64,000 bases of DNA, taken from contig NC_083340.1 in NCBI RefSeq assembly GCF_019175385.1, positions 21,588,336 through 21,652,335 on the forward strand. The letters are read 5' to 3'. Both the position numbers and the translations under genes were made by a program. The notes under the pieces are model-generated. The model had not been told where the DNA came from and did no database searches. It saw only the letters and a list, made by a program, of their open reading frames with translations. This DNA is from Lycium barbarum. Lineage: Eukaryota; Streptophyta; Magnoliopsida; Solanales; Solanaceae. Below, piece after piece: positions 24,506 through 37,224 of this stretch. Position 1 is the stretch's first letter; the number at the start of each line of letters is the position of its first letter.

Positions 24506-25618
24506 GAGCACAATCCTATATGCAGACATGGAGCTTTTTTTGCAAAACCAATTTGGGATAGTTCTAATAATTTTTTAATTAACTACTTATTCGCGATACA
24601 AAATCCTTAGTCCGCTTGATACTATTGCAGTATTATTTTTAGTAATATAAAACATAATATCTATACATGTAATATTACTCTCTTTTATCGCTTCACGAAA
24701 GTCAAATTGACTAATTTTTTATGCTAAATTAAATTAAATCAATTCAATGTTTTAAAATTAAAATTCAAAATTATACAAAAAATATTATAAATTTCATCTC
24801 TTCTCCTATCAAAATGACAGAAAAAATTATTTTAGAATATCGATTATAATTTATAGAGTTTGAATTTCGAGTGCCACGTAGCATATCGATTAAAGTCTAC
24901 AAAAAACCAATCAATGAGTAAAGACCCATCACGTATGCCCAGGTTCAGGTTCAGTATATGTGTTGTTTAATTGTTCTTTACTGGTGTCCTTTTACAAATC
25001 TATTTCACGTCCTTTGGAGTTTGGAGCGTTCTCGAGAGCATGTAAACGAAGAAAGGAAACATCCATCTAGATGGTACAAAAGTAGGGTTCTTATAAAATT
25101 AATTAGTTATCTACAATAATTGAATACTAACCACAGTTGTGATTTTATGCATGTTAAGAAATAGAAGATCTATTCAAATCGCCAGTTCATGCGAAGAATC
25201 GCTGTTTAAGTACGGCGCAGCTCGTAAACCCAACATAATATACTGCATAATATGATGAATTAGTAAATTCACGTATTAAACAGTTTTAATTTATTTTTAA
25301 TGTTTGGTTAGTCATGGGTAAATAATATTTTTCAAAAATATTTTCTAGTATTTGGCTGGTGAGCAAAATATCTTGCACTATTAAGGAGAAAAACAATTCC
25401 CCTAAAAATATCATAAAAATATCCTCCACTCTTGGTAAGAAGGTACTGTATTTATTTTTCCTTTTATTACAGTGTACTAGTTATATGAGACCCGTGCAAA
25501 GTCCGGGGCCAAACCCAATGTATACAAATTATAATGTCTTAATTAAAGAAGCATAATTTTAATAATATTTTAATTAAATAAGTATAATTTGTATCATATA
25601 TTCTTATTCCATAATTAA
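24506..25618. other. Intergenic DNA, no gene seen
   Basis: AT-rich. ACCCGTGCAAAGTCCGGGGCC near 25490 resembles a motif seen again near 59260 (GCCCGTGCTAAGTCCGGGCCC) and probably marks the ends of an unclassified transposon family. Nothing else is supported. Confidence 0.5.
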
Positions 25619-25873
25619 TACTTCCTTCGGATAAAAAAAAGTGTCCACTTAACCTTTTTTTCTTGAGTAAAAAAAATGCCCACTTATCAAATCAAGAAAG
25701 AATTAACCTTATTTTTTCAAATTTTCCCCCATTAAGTGTTATGTGATCAAATCCCAATACCCATTTAATTAGGGGCAATTTAGTCGAATTGTCTAGTTTT
25801 GTCTCGAAGTTAACACTTTCTTAAGGGGTGTGAAAATAACTAAGTGGACACTCTTTTTGATCCGGAGGAAATA
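25619..25873. mobile_element. Stowaway-like MITE
   Basis: TACTTCCTTCGGATAAAAAA at the left pairs with GATCCGGAGGAAATA at the right, and AAGTGTCCACTTAA pairs with AAGTGGACACT inside. TA flanks fit a Tc1/mariner MITE. Confidence 0.75.
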
Positions 25874-26432
25874 TAATTCAGTGACACGTTAAACATGTGT
25901 TTGGTAAGTCTTCATAAGTATTAAAGTTTTTTAGTCACTTAATTAGATAATTTCTAAATAAAAAATTGTTTGTGAGGAAAGAGGTTTGACAGTAGAATTA
26001 GCAAATACCAAAGAAATACAAATGACTCGACATTCTGTAAAGTAACATGATTTAAATTATATGAAATAGTTACAACTTACTGAAAACATAAATTGAAATA
26101 AAAGAAATGTAACATTTTTATGGATTTATGAGCATATAATTTTCTTATTTATAGATAGAAATAGTTCTTTTTTTTTTTTTGATATTTAGTAAGTTCTAAT
26201 TTCACTCGTGATATATCATTTGGGAAGAGTTTATGCTAGTTAAAGTGATGATTTAAGCTTTCAAATTTTAATCAAATTTACACTAAAAAAACTAAAATTT
26301 TCACATAAATTAAAACAGAATAGCAATTAGTAAGATCTAATAAATGCTTTAGTTGAATACGAAAATGTGGCTCCAAAGTTGCCTAAATTTTACCAAAATG
26401 TATAAAGACATATAATGTAAAGTGTAATTCAA

Positions 26433-26648
26433 TACTCCCTCCGATCCATATTATATGGTGTTTTTAGCTTAGACACTTCTTCTTAAGAAATAACTTAATC
26501 CTAGAAAGAAAAAGGTGTTTTCACTAAACTACCCTTAATTAAATAGTATCAATTTAAGAAAACTACTAATAGGTTCCTGATTATGTAAAAAATTATTTAT
26601 TTTCGATTAAATGTAAAATTAAAATACCATATAATATAAACGGGAGAG
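26433..26648. mobile_element. Stowaway-like MITE
   Basis: It begins TACTCCCTCCGATCCATATT and ends TATAATATAAACGGGAGAG, a typical CTCCCTCCG-type inverted terminus. AT-rich interior, non-coding. Confidence 0.7.
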
Positions 26649-26677
26649 ATTAAGGGCAAGAAAAGATTCACAAAATT

Positions 26678-26932
26678 TACTCCTTCCGTCGCAATTTATG
26701 TGGCACCTTTCAGATTTCTAGATTCAAACAAATCTTTCTTTTATCGTAATTTTTTCACATATGTTTTAAGTATTTTGAACTGTCAATTGTTTTGTCCCAT
26801 AGTACTTTTTACTTAGTTTCTGAATATGTAAAATTTATCTCAAAAAATTTAAAGATCATATGTCTGAATCTACAATCAAAATTAAATTATTTGACTCTCA
26901 AAATTCAAATTTATAGCACATACCAAGGAGTA
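26678..26932. mobile_element. Stowaway-like MITE
   Basis: TACTCCTTCCGTCGCAATTT at the left and ACATACCAAGGAGTA at the right form the inverted termini. It lies 30 bp beyond the preceding MITE. The small plus-strand frame within it is not a gene. Confidence 0.6.
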
Positions 26933-27055
26933 CAACAATATCAACATACACTAATAATAAAGGTCCACGTACGAACGAAGCTAAAAAAAAGAATGAGTGC
27001 AAAATTTGAAATAGAAAAGAAAGGCAGTCACGTGTAATTAATGTCAATTTATCAA

Positions 27056-27848
27056 AAGGCTTAATGCATATGCGCCCCGTAAACTTGCGCTTTGCTTTTC
27101 ATTTTGGCACTTCAACTAAACGTTGTTCCTATTGAACTTTCAAACTTATCCTCAAGTGTGTCTATCAAACACAATCCAACTTACATTGCATATATGGTGA
27201 GTTTCATTTTTTCTAGCCTTGCGCGTGAATGTCAATCGCATCATCCGTGAAAAATTCAACCAATTAAAACACCTCACCCATTTTAATTATACACATCAGA
27301 TATTAAGCCTCCTAAAAATCCTTTTTAATTATTTCCTATATTGTTCTCACGTTACCTTCGCTCATCTTTTAAAATTCTCACATGATTTTGCTGCTGCCCT
27401 TTTTATATAGGCACACCAGCAGCTGAAATTTTTCTAGCCACAAAAGTACCTTTTGTTTCTGTCCCCAAAGGTAACCTTTTTTTCTCAGTCATGCTTCCAT
27501 TAGTAATCTTTCGGCTTGTGAATTTTGTTAAAAGCAGAAATTGAAAAGGAGAATAATATGGGAGATAATTGAAAAGGATTTTTACGAGGCTTAATATCTG
27601 ATGTGTATAATTAAAATAGGTTGGGGGGAGGGGTTAATCGGTTGATTTTCGATGTAAGATGAGATTGACATTCACGCGCAAGACAAAAAAAAAAAAGATG
27701 GAACTCACCATATATACTATATAAGTCGGATTGTGTTTGATAGACATACTCGAGGACGAGTTCAGGGGTTCAATAGGAACACCGCTTAGTTTAGGTGACA
27801 AAATGAAAAAAAATGCAAGTTTAGGGGGCCACATATGCATTAAGCCTT
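27056..27848. mobile_element. Foldback element, ~0.8 kb
   Basis: The left end AAGGCTTAATGCATATGCGC is mirrored by CATATGCATTAAGCCTT at the right. Arms of about 190 bp include GCGCGTGAATGTCAATC on the left and GATTGACATTCACGCGC on the right. The flanks ATCAA and ATAAA could be a weak 5-bp duplication. No transposase. Confidence 0.85.
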
Positions 27849-27911
27849 ATAAAATTACTGTTGTGCCCCCTGTGAGGATGACAGCTCTTTTGGATTCGCG
27901 TTTATATATAG

Positions 27912-28131
27912 TATTCCCTCCGTCCCAAAAATATTGTCTTACTTTTCTTATTTGTTTGTTCCAAAAAATTGACACATTTCTATATTTAGGTACAATTTAA
28001 CTTTATGAGAAGATTCATAGCCACACAATTATTTAAGGCTTGTATTTTACTACACATTCCAAAAGCCTTTATTTCTTTCTTAAACTACGTGTCAAGTCAA
28101 ATTAAGATAATCTTTTTGGGACGAAGGAGTA
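27912..28131. mobile_element. Stowaway-like MITE
   Basis: TATTCCCTCCGTCCCAAAAA at the left and TTTTTGGGACGAAGGAGTA at the right are good inverted termini. It lies just beyond the foldback element. Confidence 0.75.
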
Positions 28132-29349
28132 CTAATTTAGTTTCATGTAGTGTTATGATTTTTTTCTGTTTCTTCTTATATATTATAGTAATATCTTTCA
28201 CTTTTGGTTATTAAAATTATATATATTCACTTTCTACGTTATAAATATATTTTTCAATTATGTGCAGAGAAAGATCATAGGTGGGGAATTCTGTTGGGAA
28301 ATAGGGAGAGGGGCAAAGAATCTGGGTGCTAGCTCCATTGAACTGGAAAATGACTTCCACTGGGGTGAGTAATTTTCAACAAATTGAGAAAAAATGTCTC
28401 GGTTAATATAATATTTTCCTAAACATTTAATGCAATCAAATATGGATAATTAGAAAATTGTTTCCTTCAAACCAAACATACCCGTAATCTTCACTATTTT
28501 CTGTAGTGCTTCTTGTTTTGTCATATGGTTTTTGCATATTAGTAGTAAAAAATATTGGAAGCCTTATCACCGGAATTGATCACTAATTTCATCAATCCGT
28601 TGTTAGAACAATTTCTTGTCACACCGTTCTAGAGTTACGAAGCAAAATTTGAAAAGAGATCTCTGAATTTATCTCTTTTATGTTATCATACTATGTTCTA
28701 TTTATTAGGGCTCGTTTGATACGAGGGATAAGAGATAAATAATCCCGGAATTAAATTTGAGATGAGTTTATCTCACGTTTGGTTGAGATAAAATCACAAT
28801 ATAGCTAATCTCGGGATTAGTTATCCCGGAATTGTAAGTTTTTTTTATCCCTGTCGAGAGGGTGGAATAAGTAACCCGTCAGAGTTTAACACTTGAAAGA
28901 CCTTAAAGTTGCAACAATTTTGCTTGGAGTGCCTATGATGGAAGCTAATAGATGTGCAATCAATCTGAGGAATGTAACCCCTCCTTATATTTTTTGACTA
29001 AAAGCACGAAAATTGTAGCATCACTAGTTCATGCATATCTAAAAGCAGAAGGGAAGAGGCGCAAGGAGTACTCATAAAGTAGAATTGAGTGCTAATATTA
29101 AAAATTTAAAGCAATCGTTTAGGCTAATTAAGTTGCAAAATATCATACTCCATTAGATTAAATATGACATTCAGTGATTAGATTTTGTTTCATTATACAT
29201 ACTATGTTGTTACCTCGTCTTGTTTCACTATAGATCTTTAACACCAAATGAAATTAAGCCGACATAAAGATGAGAATCACATTGTGTCACCAAATGAAAT
29301 TAAGCCGATAAAGATGAGAATCACATTGAAATTTGCATGGAGACAAACA
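28132..29349. other. Region 3' of PPO1, no further gene seen
   Basis: A probable MITE lies near 28697-28840: GGGATAAGAGATAAATAATC and GGGATTAGTTATCCCGGAAT show the repeated CCCGGAATT motif common in plant TIR elements. GACATAAAGATGAGAATCACATTG and a shorter variant form a direct duplication at about 29262-29326. No coding sequence is recognised. Confidence 0.5.
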
Positions 29350-29355
29350 TTTATT
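29350..29355 (-). terminator. Poly(A) signal of PPO1
   Basis: AATAAA on the minus strand lies 114 bp beyond the PPO1 stop codon, a usual distance for a plant 3' UTR. Site only; cleavage position unknown. Confidence 0.55.
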
Positions 29356-29468
29356 CCAGATCTAGCAACAACTAGAAAGACAATCAGCAATCCAGTTGTT
29401 ATTTTAACAGAGAAATGAAAACTAAACACGCGCTGAAATTTTTGGCACCATAGCCACCAAAGCGGGAC

Positions 29469-31250
29469 TTAACAATCCACAAGCTTGATCTCCACACCTT
29501 CAATGGAGATCAATTCACCACCTTTCTTTGGAACCAGAGTTATCGCAATAGTATCTTCATCTTCCAATCCAATGTCCTCCAACAGTTCAGTGATGGCAAG
29601 CTGGAAAGTAACATCCGCACCATGAGAGGCAGTATTATTATCTCCATGAACGTGTGGCAAGCTGGTGTAGCTTCCTGCAAACTCAACCTTGTCAAGCTCA
29701 TCCGCATTCACCGTCTTGTCTGCGTTGAGGAAAACATCAAACCTTATATACTCCATATTATCATACTTGACATGATTGAATGTTAGTATCTCCTCTTGTT
29801 CATTTTTCTCCTGTGAAGTCCTTGAGGAAGCCGGCCTATTGATGGAAAAGGAAATGGCTCTGTCCAGCTTCGCGAGTGGGAATACCTTGCTGGCTGGTGG
29901 AAGTGAACCTGTACTCACTTTCCCTGATGTGGCCTTTCTTATTGGTTTAAAGTTACGCCATGGGGTGGGCATTGGTGCGTAATCGTATCCCATCTTCTTA
30001 GAGTCCAAACAGTCTCGGACTTTGACACGCCATGGGTTGCGGTTTTCATCGTAGAAAAAGAACTCCGAGTTCAACCAATCTTTGTCTGAGATATCCCTTC
30101 TTTTCCCTCCTATTTGTTTCCACTCATTCCACATCCGGTCCACATTGCCGTGGTGGCAATAGAAAACAGGGTCCAAACCAGCTGAATAGAAATTACCCAT
30201 ATCCTCACCGAATGACGAGACACCATTACCCAAATCTGAACCTCGCACTGTACCAGTCCAAATGTGGACAGGAGTGTGAGGGATGTTTTCAATGGTTCCC
30301 TGCCCTGGGTCGATATCACTTCCCAGACGGTAAGGCTGACCAAAGAAGAGTAGCGGGCACGGAGCGTTAGTTATCATTTGACGATACATCAGAGTTAAGT
30401 TATTAGTCATCTGCTGGAGTTGAGTTGTTTGGACCTCGTCACCAAAAAAACCAAGATCAATTATGGTTCCGTTACGGACGTGCGGGTTACGTCTTGCGTC
30501 GTACAGCGAAGAGCCTTCAATATCGAACATGGGAGGCAAACGCATGCCCTTTGGATGGTCCCAGTTCCAATATGGTAAAGCGAAAGTTGGATCATTAATG
30601 AGAGATCCTAAGATTCTCTCGTAGAAGTACAAGTACCATCTATGGAATGGGAAGAACAGCCATGATTCATGAACTTGTAACTTTTTGTCACCAATCATGT
30701 AAGCACCGTTACAATAAGCACAATGGATATTGGCTTGTTGCTTGAACCCAAGAGGGTCAAAAGGGTCTTTATCCAGTGCCCTCATTCGACTAGTGGCTAA
30801 CTGGTACTTGGCTATGTACTCCTCATCAACCGCATGAGCAGGCGGACGCATACGGAGTTTGGTCATAGAAGGGAACTTGTAATATGGAACGCTGTCCATG
30901 TCATCTGGCTTAGGGGGGCAACAACTGTAAGGTACAGGTGGACCTTGAGGAAAATTTATCAGGGCTGTACTACAAGAATTGAGGGGAGGGGATGGTATAG
31001 GAGAAGCAGTGGCGGTTAATGGTGCAAGATTAGCAGCACCATAGAGCCCTCCTAAACCAAGAAGCACATTTCTCCTATCAACACCATCAGGGTTTTTGTC
31101 ATGCTCGCCAGTGTTGTTGGCATTGCATGAAACCTTGAAACTTTGCTTATTCCTTCCGTGAAGGAAAAGCTGAGAGGGTTTTGCAAAGAAGGATGAAGAA
31201 GAAGAGGGAGTAGTGGTGGTGCACAAAGGTATAGTAGAAGAAGAAGCCAT
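29469..31250 (-). CDS. PPO: Polyphenol oxidase (catechol oxidase), plastid precursor; intact copy
   Basis: This encodes a dicopper enzyme that oxidises o-diphenols to o-quinones with O2 in the thylakoid lumen; it meets vacuolar phenolics on wounding, causing browning and defence. The intronless gene gives 593 residues, normal for Solanaceae. Seen in order: Ser/Thr-rich transit peptide with [10 protein letters not shown]; a twin-arginine thylakoid signal ([14 protein letters not shown], about residues 58-71); CuA ligands His176, His194, His203, with thioether Cys180 in HCAYCNGAY; CuB ligands His325 and His329 (HTPVHIW) and HHGN at about 366-369; the DWL linker ([13 protein letters not shown]); the C-terminal KFDV-type domain ([15 protein letters not shown]). 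I chose Met at 31250, not the in-frame Met at 31289, because a TATA box at 31290-31297 abuts the latter, so the transcript should start between them; MASSS is also the family N-terminus. All ligands are present. It is divergently oriented to PPO2 and PPO3. Confidence 0.97.
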   Translation of the reverse strand: MASSSTIPLCTTTTPSSSSSFFAKPSQLFLHGRNKQSFKVSCNANNTGEHDKNPDGVDRRNVLLGLGGLYGAANLAPLTATASPIPSPPLNSCSTALINFPQGPPVPYSCCPPKPDDMDSVPYYKFPSMTKLRMRPPAHAVDEEYIAKYQLATSRMRALDKDPFDPLGFKQQANIHCAYCNGAYMIGDKKLQVHESWLFFPFHRWYLYFYERILGSLINDPTFALPYWNWDHPKGMRLPPMFDIEGSSLYDARRNPHVRNGTIIDLGFFGDEVQTTQLQQMTNNLTLMYRQMITNAPCPLLFFGQPYRLGSDIDPGQGTIENIPHTPVHIWTGTVRGSDLGNGVSSFGEDMGNFYSAGLDPVFYCHHGNVDRMWNEWKQIGGKRRDISDKDWLNSEFFFYDENRNPWRVKVRDCLDSKKMGYDYAPMPTPWRNFKPIRKATSGKVSTGSLPPASKVFPLAKLDRAISFSINRPASSRTSQEKNEQEEILTFNHVKYDNMEYIRFDVFLNADKTVNADELDKVEFAGSYTSLPHVHGDNNTASHGADVTFQLAITELLEDIGLEDEDTIAITLVPKKGGELISIEGVEIKLVDC

Positions 31251-31289
31251 TGTTGGGATGAGTGCTTTGCTATGAAGGGTTTCGACCAT

Positions 31290-31297
31290 TATTTATA
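31290..31297 (-). promoter_or_regulatory. TATA box of PPO1
   Basis: TATAAATA on the minus strand lies 40 bp upstream of the chosen start. A start of transcription ~25-32 bp downstream leaves a very short leader and decides the start codon at 31250. Confidence 0.75.
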
Positions 31298-31638
31298 CAC
31301 AATTGGTAATGATGCAAAGACAAATTAAATGTGAAGCACGAGGCGGATTGTGTTATTCTTAATTATCATGCAATAAGAGCGAGGAAAATAATTAGTTTAA
31401 CTTATAAACAAAGCTGCCAATTAGAGTAATGTAAAGCTTATATTCTATTATTAAGTGAAGATTTAGTAACAAAACAAATACTGTAGAGTAACTTATTTTG
31501 AAATTAGAAAGTGCGTGTGGAGTGGGGTGGACATTGTCACATTGAAAATAGTTTAGGCCTAACAATATTATGGATCAGACTCCTCCTCATTTTTCTTCTT
31601 TTCATTTTCTTGAATTCTCGTTTAGATTATAATGGATA

Positions 31639-31644
31639 CACGTG
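31639..31644. promoter_or_regulatory. G-box (CACGTG) upstream of PPO1
   Basis: CACGTG within ATACACGTGTTAT lies about 390 bp upstream of the PPO1 start. G-boxes bind bHLH/bZIP factors and are common in wound- and jasmonate-responsive promoters; function here is inference from motif and gene class. Confidence 0.45.
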
Positions 31645-31699
31645 TTATAATTTAAGATTAATGGTTGAGATTTAATTAACTAAAGTAAAGCCCTAATCA

Positions 31700-32322
31700 T
31701 AATTAAGATAATTAATTACTTCCATATACTTGCTTCCGGAATATTTTTACAATCCCACAATTTTAATTGTATATTATTTCTTCCCTAAATGTATTTTAAA
31801 CTTAACTTAAAAGAGTTTGTTAAAGACTATACTTGTACTTTTACCAAATTATAAATACGTGGCCTGGGACACAGGATCCCATTTTTGGGCCTAGCGATTA
31901 TTCTAGCCCAGTTATTGAAACTACAAAAATATACGTACTTTGTTTTTTTTTTTTCTTAGTTAATGTGCCGTATTTTTTTTTTTTTAGTTGTCTTTAGAAA
32001 ATGACGTATTTTTTATTTTAAAAATAATTTAACTTTAGAATTGTCGTATATAATTTCAAGTAGTGCTATGATTTTCTTTCATTCTTCTTACATCATGGAA
32101 ATATTTTTTTCACTGTTGTTTATAAAACTATGATAATAACTTTTTCACAGTACCGTGTACAAATTAAAGTTAATCAGGATCCACAATAGATGAATTAGGA
32201 ATACCTAAACAACTGTCTACCTACCCACAGGACCAGCTCAATTATTTTATATGTAGAGAAATGGTGGTAGGTGGGCGAAGGTATGGGATCCCCTCCCGCA
32301 ATATTTTTTTTTTTTTTTTGAG
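31700..32322. other. Far upstream region of PPO1, no gene seen
   Basis: AT-rich with T-runs at about 31942-31954 and 31973-31984. ATACGTGGCC near 31855 is an ACGTG core. No open frame of note, and no similarity seen to the PPO2/PPO3 promoters. Confidence 0.5.
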
Positions 32323-32930
32323 AAAAGACATGTTTTGATTATGAACTTAGCAGCAAAACTCATTTTAGCAATTAAACTTAAGTTGTATTTATTTATTCAT
32401 CTTAACAACTTTTAAGTTAATTAAATACCCCCTTAACGACCTGAACCAGATGAGATCTTGGTGTTGTTCACCGCTCGCCTGGTGATTGGTCCACGTCATT
32501 AAATATTTTTTTAATTATTTTTATTTATTTAATTTTTCTCTTTCTTCTTCATCCCTCCTCCTTCTAACCCCCAACCCCCGCTTCCTCTCCTTCTTCCCCC
32601 AACTCGCTGCTGCTATCTTCTTCTTTCTTCAACAACATTCACGTATGAGCAACACCCAGAATAAACACCAAATTGAAATACATTCATTTCTTCAACACAA
32701 TCCCAAACAAAACAAAAAAAACTAATTGTATAAAATTAACAAAACTCCACCCGTTCCCTAATTCATAGCACAATTCATCAATAACCCACCCTATTCTTCT
32801 TCCATGGATTAAATGTTGGAGAGAAATAAATATAATAATTTTGTATAAAACAAATTGACACTGTCAAAGAATACCACGAAATAAAGTATACCAAGAATTC
32901 TTCATTTTTGTGTTGTTGCTGCTGCCCCCA

Positions 32931-32962
<32 letters not shown>

Positions 32963-33570
32963 ACTCACCCCTCCTCTCCCTCTCCTTATTCCCCATCGTT
33001 TCAGTTGTTGCTGCTGCCCCCATCTCCTTATTCTCCACAGCTAAATAAGTGGATATTGTTTAAATTGGATTTGAACAACAAGCATATCTAGAAAAAGAAT
33101 ATCTACTCTCTTCAATTTATCGTTTCAAGTATATCTGCTCTCTTCAATTTATCTAGAAAAAGAAAGGGAAAAAAAAATTAAAAGAAGAAGAAAGAAGATG
33201 CAGTTTGAGAGCAGAAGCGAGAGGATAGAAAAGAAAGGGAAAGGGAAAAGAATAAGAAAGAAAAGAAAAAGGAAAAGAATAAGAAAGAAAAGAAAAAAGT
33301 TAATTTAAAATGAAAAATAAAATATTAAGAAAATCTTAATATATCATCCAATTAGAAGATGATATCTGTACAGTTAGGATCAGTTTTAGTGCTTTTTTTT
33401 CATCCCACGCGCTTTTAAGAAATTGAGTACATTTTTTTGCCACATCACCCGTTAAGGGGGGTATTTAATTAACTTGAAAATTGTTAAGGGGAGTAAATAA
33501 ATAAACTTAATTTTAGTTATTAAAGTAAATTTTATTGCCAAATTCAGGAGTCAAAACATGTATTTCCTCT
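32323..33570. mobile_element. Foldback element, ~1.25 kb
   Basis: The left arm (AAAAGACATGTTTTGATTAT ... CTTAAGTTGTATTTATTTA ... TTAATTAAATACCCCCTTAA) and right arm (TTAAGGGGGGTATTTAATTA ... AATAAATAAACTTAA ... CAAAACATGTATTTCC) are complementary over ~130 bp. The interior is unusual: CT-rich, with a poly-C run and CA repeats near 32932-32963, then a long purine-rich AAG/AAAG tract at 33160-33300. No transposase. Confidence 0.75.
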
Positions 33571-35697
33571 TTTTTTTTTCTCAGTCGGCAACTTGATGTT
33601 CACTTTTTGGATATCATACCATCTGTCCCAAAAGAGCGAAGAATATTAGAAAATAGCTAGGATTCATTTTGTGATTCAAGCTTTACTAAAAAGGAAATAA
33701 AAAAATGGAGGAGAAGAATATATTCTTCTCAAGATCACTTCCCGTCATCCCCGTTTTGCTCCAAACTACAAAGTTGTAAAATGCATCACAAGATACATGA
33801 AAATATGTAAATGAGCATATTTAAAAAATAAAAAATAAAAAAGTAAATGATCACATGAGAAATAATAGTTGCTCTTTACCTCCATTTTTTTCTACTATCG
33901 ATTCTTGGAACTGTATTTTGCCACAAAAGAAAGTAATTTTGCAACTAATACTATAATTCAAGCGACATAAAGATCCTTGTCTTCTCACCTTAAATATTGA
34001 TTTTTTCAAGTAGCAAGTTTGTGCGAACAGAGACAATATGAGATTTCAAATTACTTTATAGTTTCAATATTTCACAAAATAATCTAATAGACTACGTCCC
34101 TATAGCTAGACTTGGAAATTTGAAGTAAATGGGACCATTGGAACTCTCGTTCAACTAGTTTGGAGGTTATTCTGATAAAATTATTTAGTTAAGTGATATT
34201 TAGTCCTAAAAGAAACAAAAGCGATATTAGAAGGTAATTGTCAAAACATGGGCGATCTTTTAGGGAATTAACTCTTTTTTAGGGAAAGTGGTGATATATG
34301 AGTGACTTTATTGTCCTAAATGAAACAAAACCGACTTTTGTAGGAAATTCCCTAAACTTGGATGGTTGAATATGTGTCTAAACTATAGAAATACGAATGT
34401 CACTTTGACGCAAAACCTTCCATCTTTTTCACTTTCTTTCATATCAGTCTCTTGAGAACCTAAAGTTTATATTTTTTACACCAACGTAAGGTTTATTTGA
34501 TAAAATACTTGAACGTGTTTGTCTAGTTTTTTTTTTCTGAAATATTTGGACTGAATCAGTGATTATGAACAAAAAGGGGGAAAAAAGAAGAGGAAAGGAC
34601 TTGGACCATCTGATTGTTTCTATCTAATGGATGTGTGAATTTGAATCACTTAAAGTTTAGTTCATTAAGTGCAGTTTTTCTGTTTTTTCTTATTTAATTA
34701 TTTATTTGCTCTTATTAGGTTTGCATAATCTTAAAATTACAAAAATGATTACTCTAAAGATTTATGTTTTATCAGTATTTTGGTCATTACAACTCCAACA
34801 ACCCCCACTGACTTCGAGTGTACAATCAACCACTAGTCACCTTTACTATTAGCCACCATGACCAATTATTACTACCCCCACCCTCTTCCATCACAATATA
34901 CATACACCACCACCAATCCCCACCGCCATTTACCTTCGATAATCATCATTACGGTTAGCTATTGCCACACATATATCACCTCTGGTCACCAACGCAAAAT
35001 CATGCACCCACCACTTTACAATTGACACCGTCAACGACAAGCACCACTAACTGCAGTAGCCGTTGATTTTAATTAGAGCATGCTTCATCACACAAATTAT
35101 TTTTACAATATTATATAGTATAAATTAAGATTTTCTTTAATATTGTGTTGGTATAATATTTCATTTGCATTAGTTCTTAAAATTCTGCACTTTTTAGTTT
35201 TTTAAATAGAAATAAATTATATATATTCAGACGTTGAAAAAATAAATAATTTTAAAACTAACTCATTCTTTATAAACAACATTATATATTCAAATATCTT
35301 AATCTTAATAAAAAGGTAAAACTTAGAATGAGTTTAAATTTGTACACTTCTTTGAACTTGAATTACTTACCATATTAGAGAATTTGATCATATTCTTCAC
35401 AAATTATTATAAAATAATTAAATAAAAATCTTTACATTATTCCTGTGTCCGAGGTCAGCTAATAGTTTGAGATAATGGGACGAAAGATGTTAAAAATCTG
35501 AATCACTTTTTGATTTAAGATCACGCGATTCAACTTTATCAAATAAAAAAGAGAAGCATTTTCTTATGACATCTAGGTTTCTTAATTATAAAGGTTTCAC
35601 ATGAAATCTTACCGAAAATATAAAATGAAAAGGAAAAAAACCAAAAGACTAACAAAAAGTAATTCTACCAAATTTATTTTAGACAGTTTCATTAATA
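33571..35697. other. Intergenic DNA, no gene seen
   Basis: A ~100-bp segment is duplicated imperfectly around 34195-34370 (GTCCTAAAAGAAACAAAAGC and GTCCTAAATGAAACAAAACC). 34800-35050 is C-rich with ACCACC words but no open frame. Otherwise AT-rich. Confidence 0.5.
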
Positions 35698-36071
35698 GCC
35701 TGTTTGGCCAAACTTCTAAAATCAGCTTATTTTAAAAGTATTTTTTTTAAAATTACTTTTCAAAAAAACACTTTTGGCGAAAAGCAGTTTGTGTTTAGTC
35801 AATTAATTAAAAAAATATTTTTGAACAACAATTAGTATTTGGCCAAGCTTTTAAAAAGTGTTTCTATTTGTATTTTTCTCAAAATTACTTTTAAAAAAAA
35901 TGCTTTTGAGCAAAAACAGTTTTTTTTAGCTTCTGAAAACTGCTTGTGCTACTCCTCAAAAGCACTTATTTTCTCCTAAAAGCTTGGCCAAATACCTCAC
36001 TTTTTTTTCAAATAAGCACTTATTGAAAAAATAAGTACTTTTGGGGGGAAAATAAAGTTGGCCAAACAAGC
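35698..36071. mobile_element. MITE with GCCTGTTTGGCC termini
   Basis: GCCTGTTTGGCCAAACTTCT at the left and GTTGGCCAAACAAGC at the right are inverted and flanked by TA. It is the cleanest copy of the family also at 18353-18728. Confidence 0.8.
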
Positions 36072-36708
36072 TATAAATCTTTTTTTTATCACCTTTTTTT
36101 TTTTTTTTTATTAAACTTTCAAAATCAAGGAGGAGAGTACAGTACTTTTGTAATGAATATTTAATCTTAACATTATCCTCAACTAATAAAGAAAAGATTA
36201 TAAAATAGATTTATGTGCTGGGGGCTTTCATGATCCGCTAATCGCGTCCCATTGCACGATCATATCTGTAGCTCATGATTCATGAACCTCATTATGAAAT
36301 TGACGAGTCACCGCTATGTACGTTAACAACTTAATTAAAATATTCAGTTTTGAACTGACAAGGAAATGACAACTTATAAATTTGAATAGAAGAAAAATGA
36401 CTATACCAAATTCTTTATGTGTGTCATTTTCAAATTTCTTATATTAAAAAGTTGAGATCTTTTATAAAAAGATCATAAAATTAAAAATAAATTTGTAAAG
36501 ACTTGCAAAACCAATTGACCTTGAATTGGCATGAGTGGCTATTTATATTATCGTAATTTTAGCATGGAGTACTTAATTACACAAGGTTTTTTTATTCACT
36601 ATTATTTGTAAAGTTAAGCTTAACCAACTAAATTCTAGGTACTCGGAAGTACTAGAATAGTCCTATAGTGACTAAACATATACATGGTTAACTTTTGAAT
36701 TAATGGAG
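36072..36708. other. Intergenic DNA, no gene seen
   Basis: Poly-T near 36094-36109 followed by AT-rich sequence. No feature could be supported. Confidence 0.5.
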
Positions 36709-37224
36709 GACAGGACTAAACCTGTTAATCAGTTTGAATCGGATCGGACTAATAATCGGTTAACAAATTGGCTGGTTTCCGATTTATCATTTAAATAATC
36801 GAAACCGGACCGGTCCGATTCAAAATTGTCAAAACCTTTTTTTTTGCATATTATATATATATATATATGTTTAAGTTATATGTATACTATATATACTTAT
36901 ATATTGTAACTTAAGCTATTTATAGCTTAATTTTTTTCTAAGTTTATAAATTTGTATTTTATAAATTAAATATATTTATATTATAAGTATATTCTTAGTA
37001 TATTTTAGTTATTTTTCAAGTATATAATTTTCTAGTTTTTAATTTAAGTAGATGTATATTATAAGTATATTCTTAGTATATTTTAGGTATATTCCTAACT
37101 TAATATAAGTAAAAATATGAACACAAGTAAATAGAAGAAAGCTCAATGAGCCATATATTTTATTCATTCTTGGATAACATTTATTTGCAAGTTGTAGTTT
37201 TTTTTAACTTAAAAATAATACATG

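Noticed and set aside
24308..24610. 100-codon plus-strand open frame
   Set aside because: It is the antisense of the LINE reverse-transcriptase fragment.
28260..28380. Possible exon (GGTGGGGAATTCTGTTGGG ... GGTGAGT)
   Set aside because: A donor-like GGTGAGT is present, but no acceptor, frame or protein similarity could be supported.
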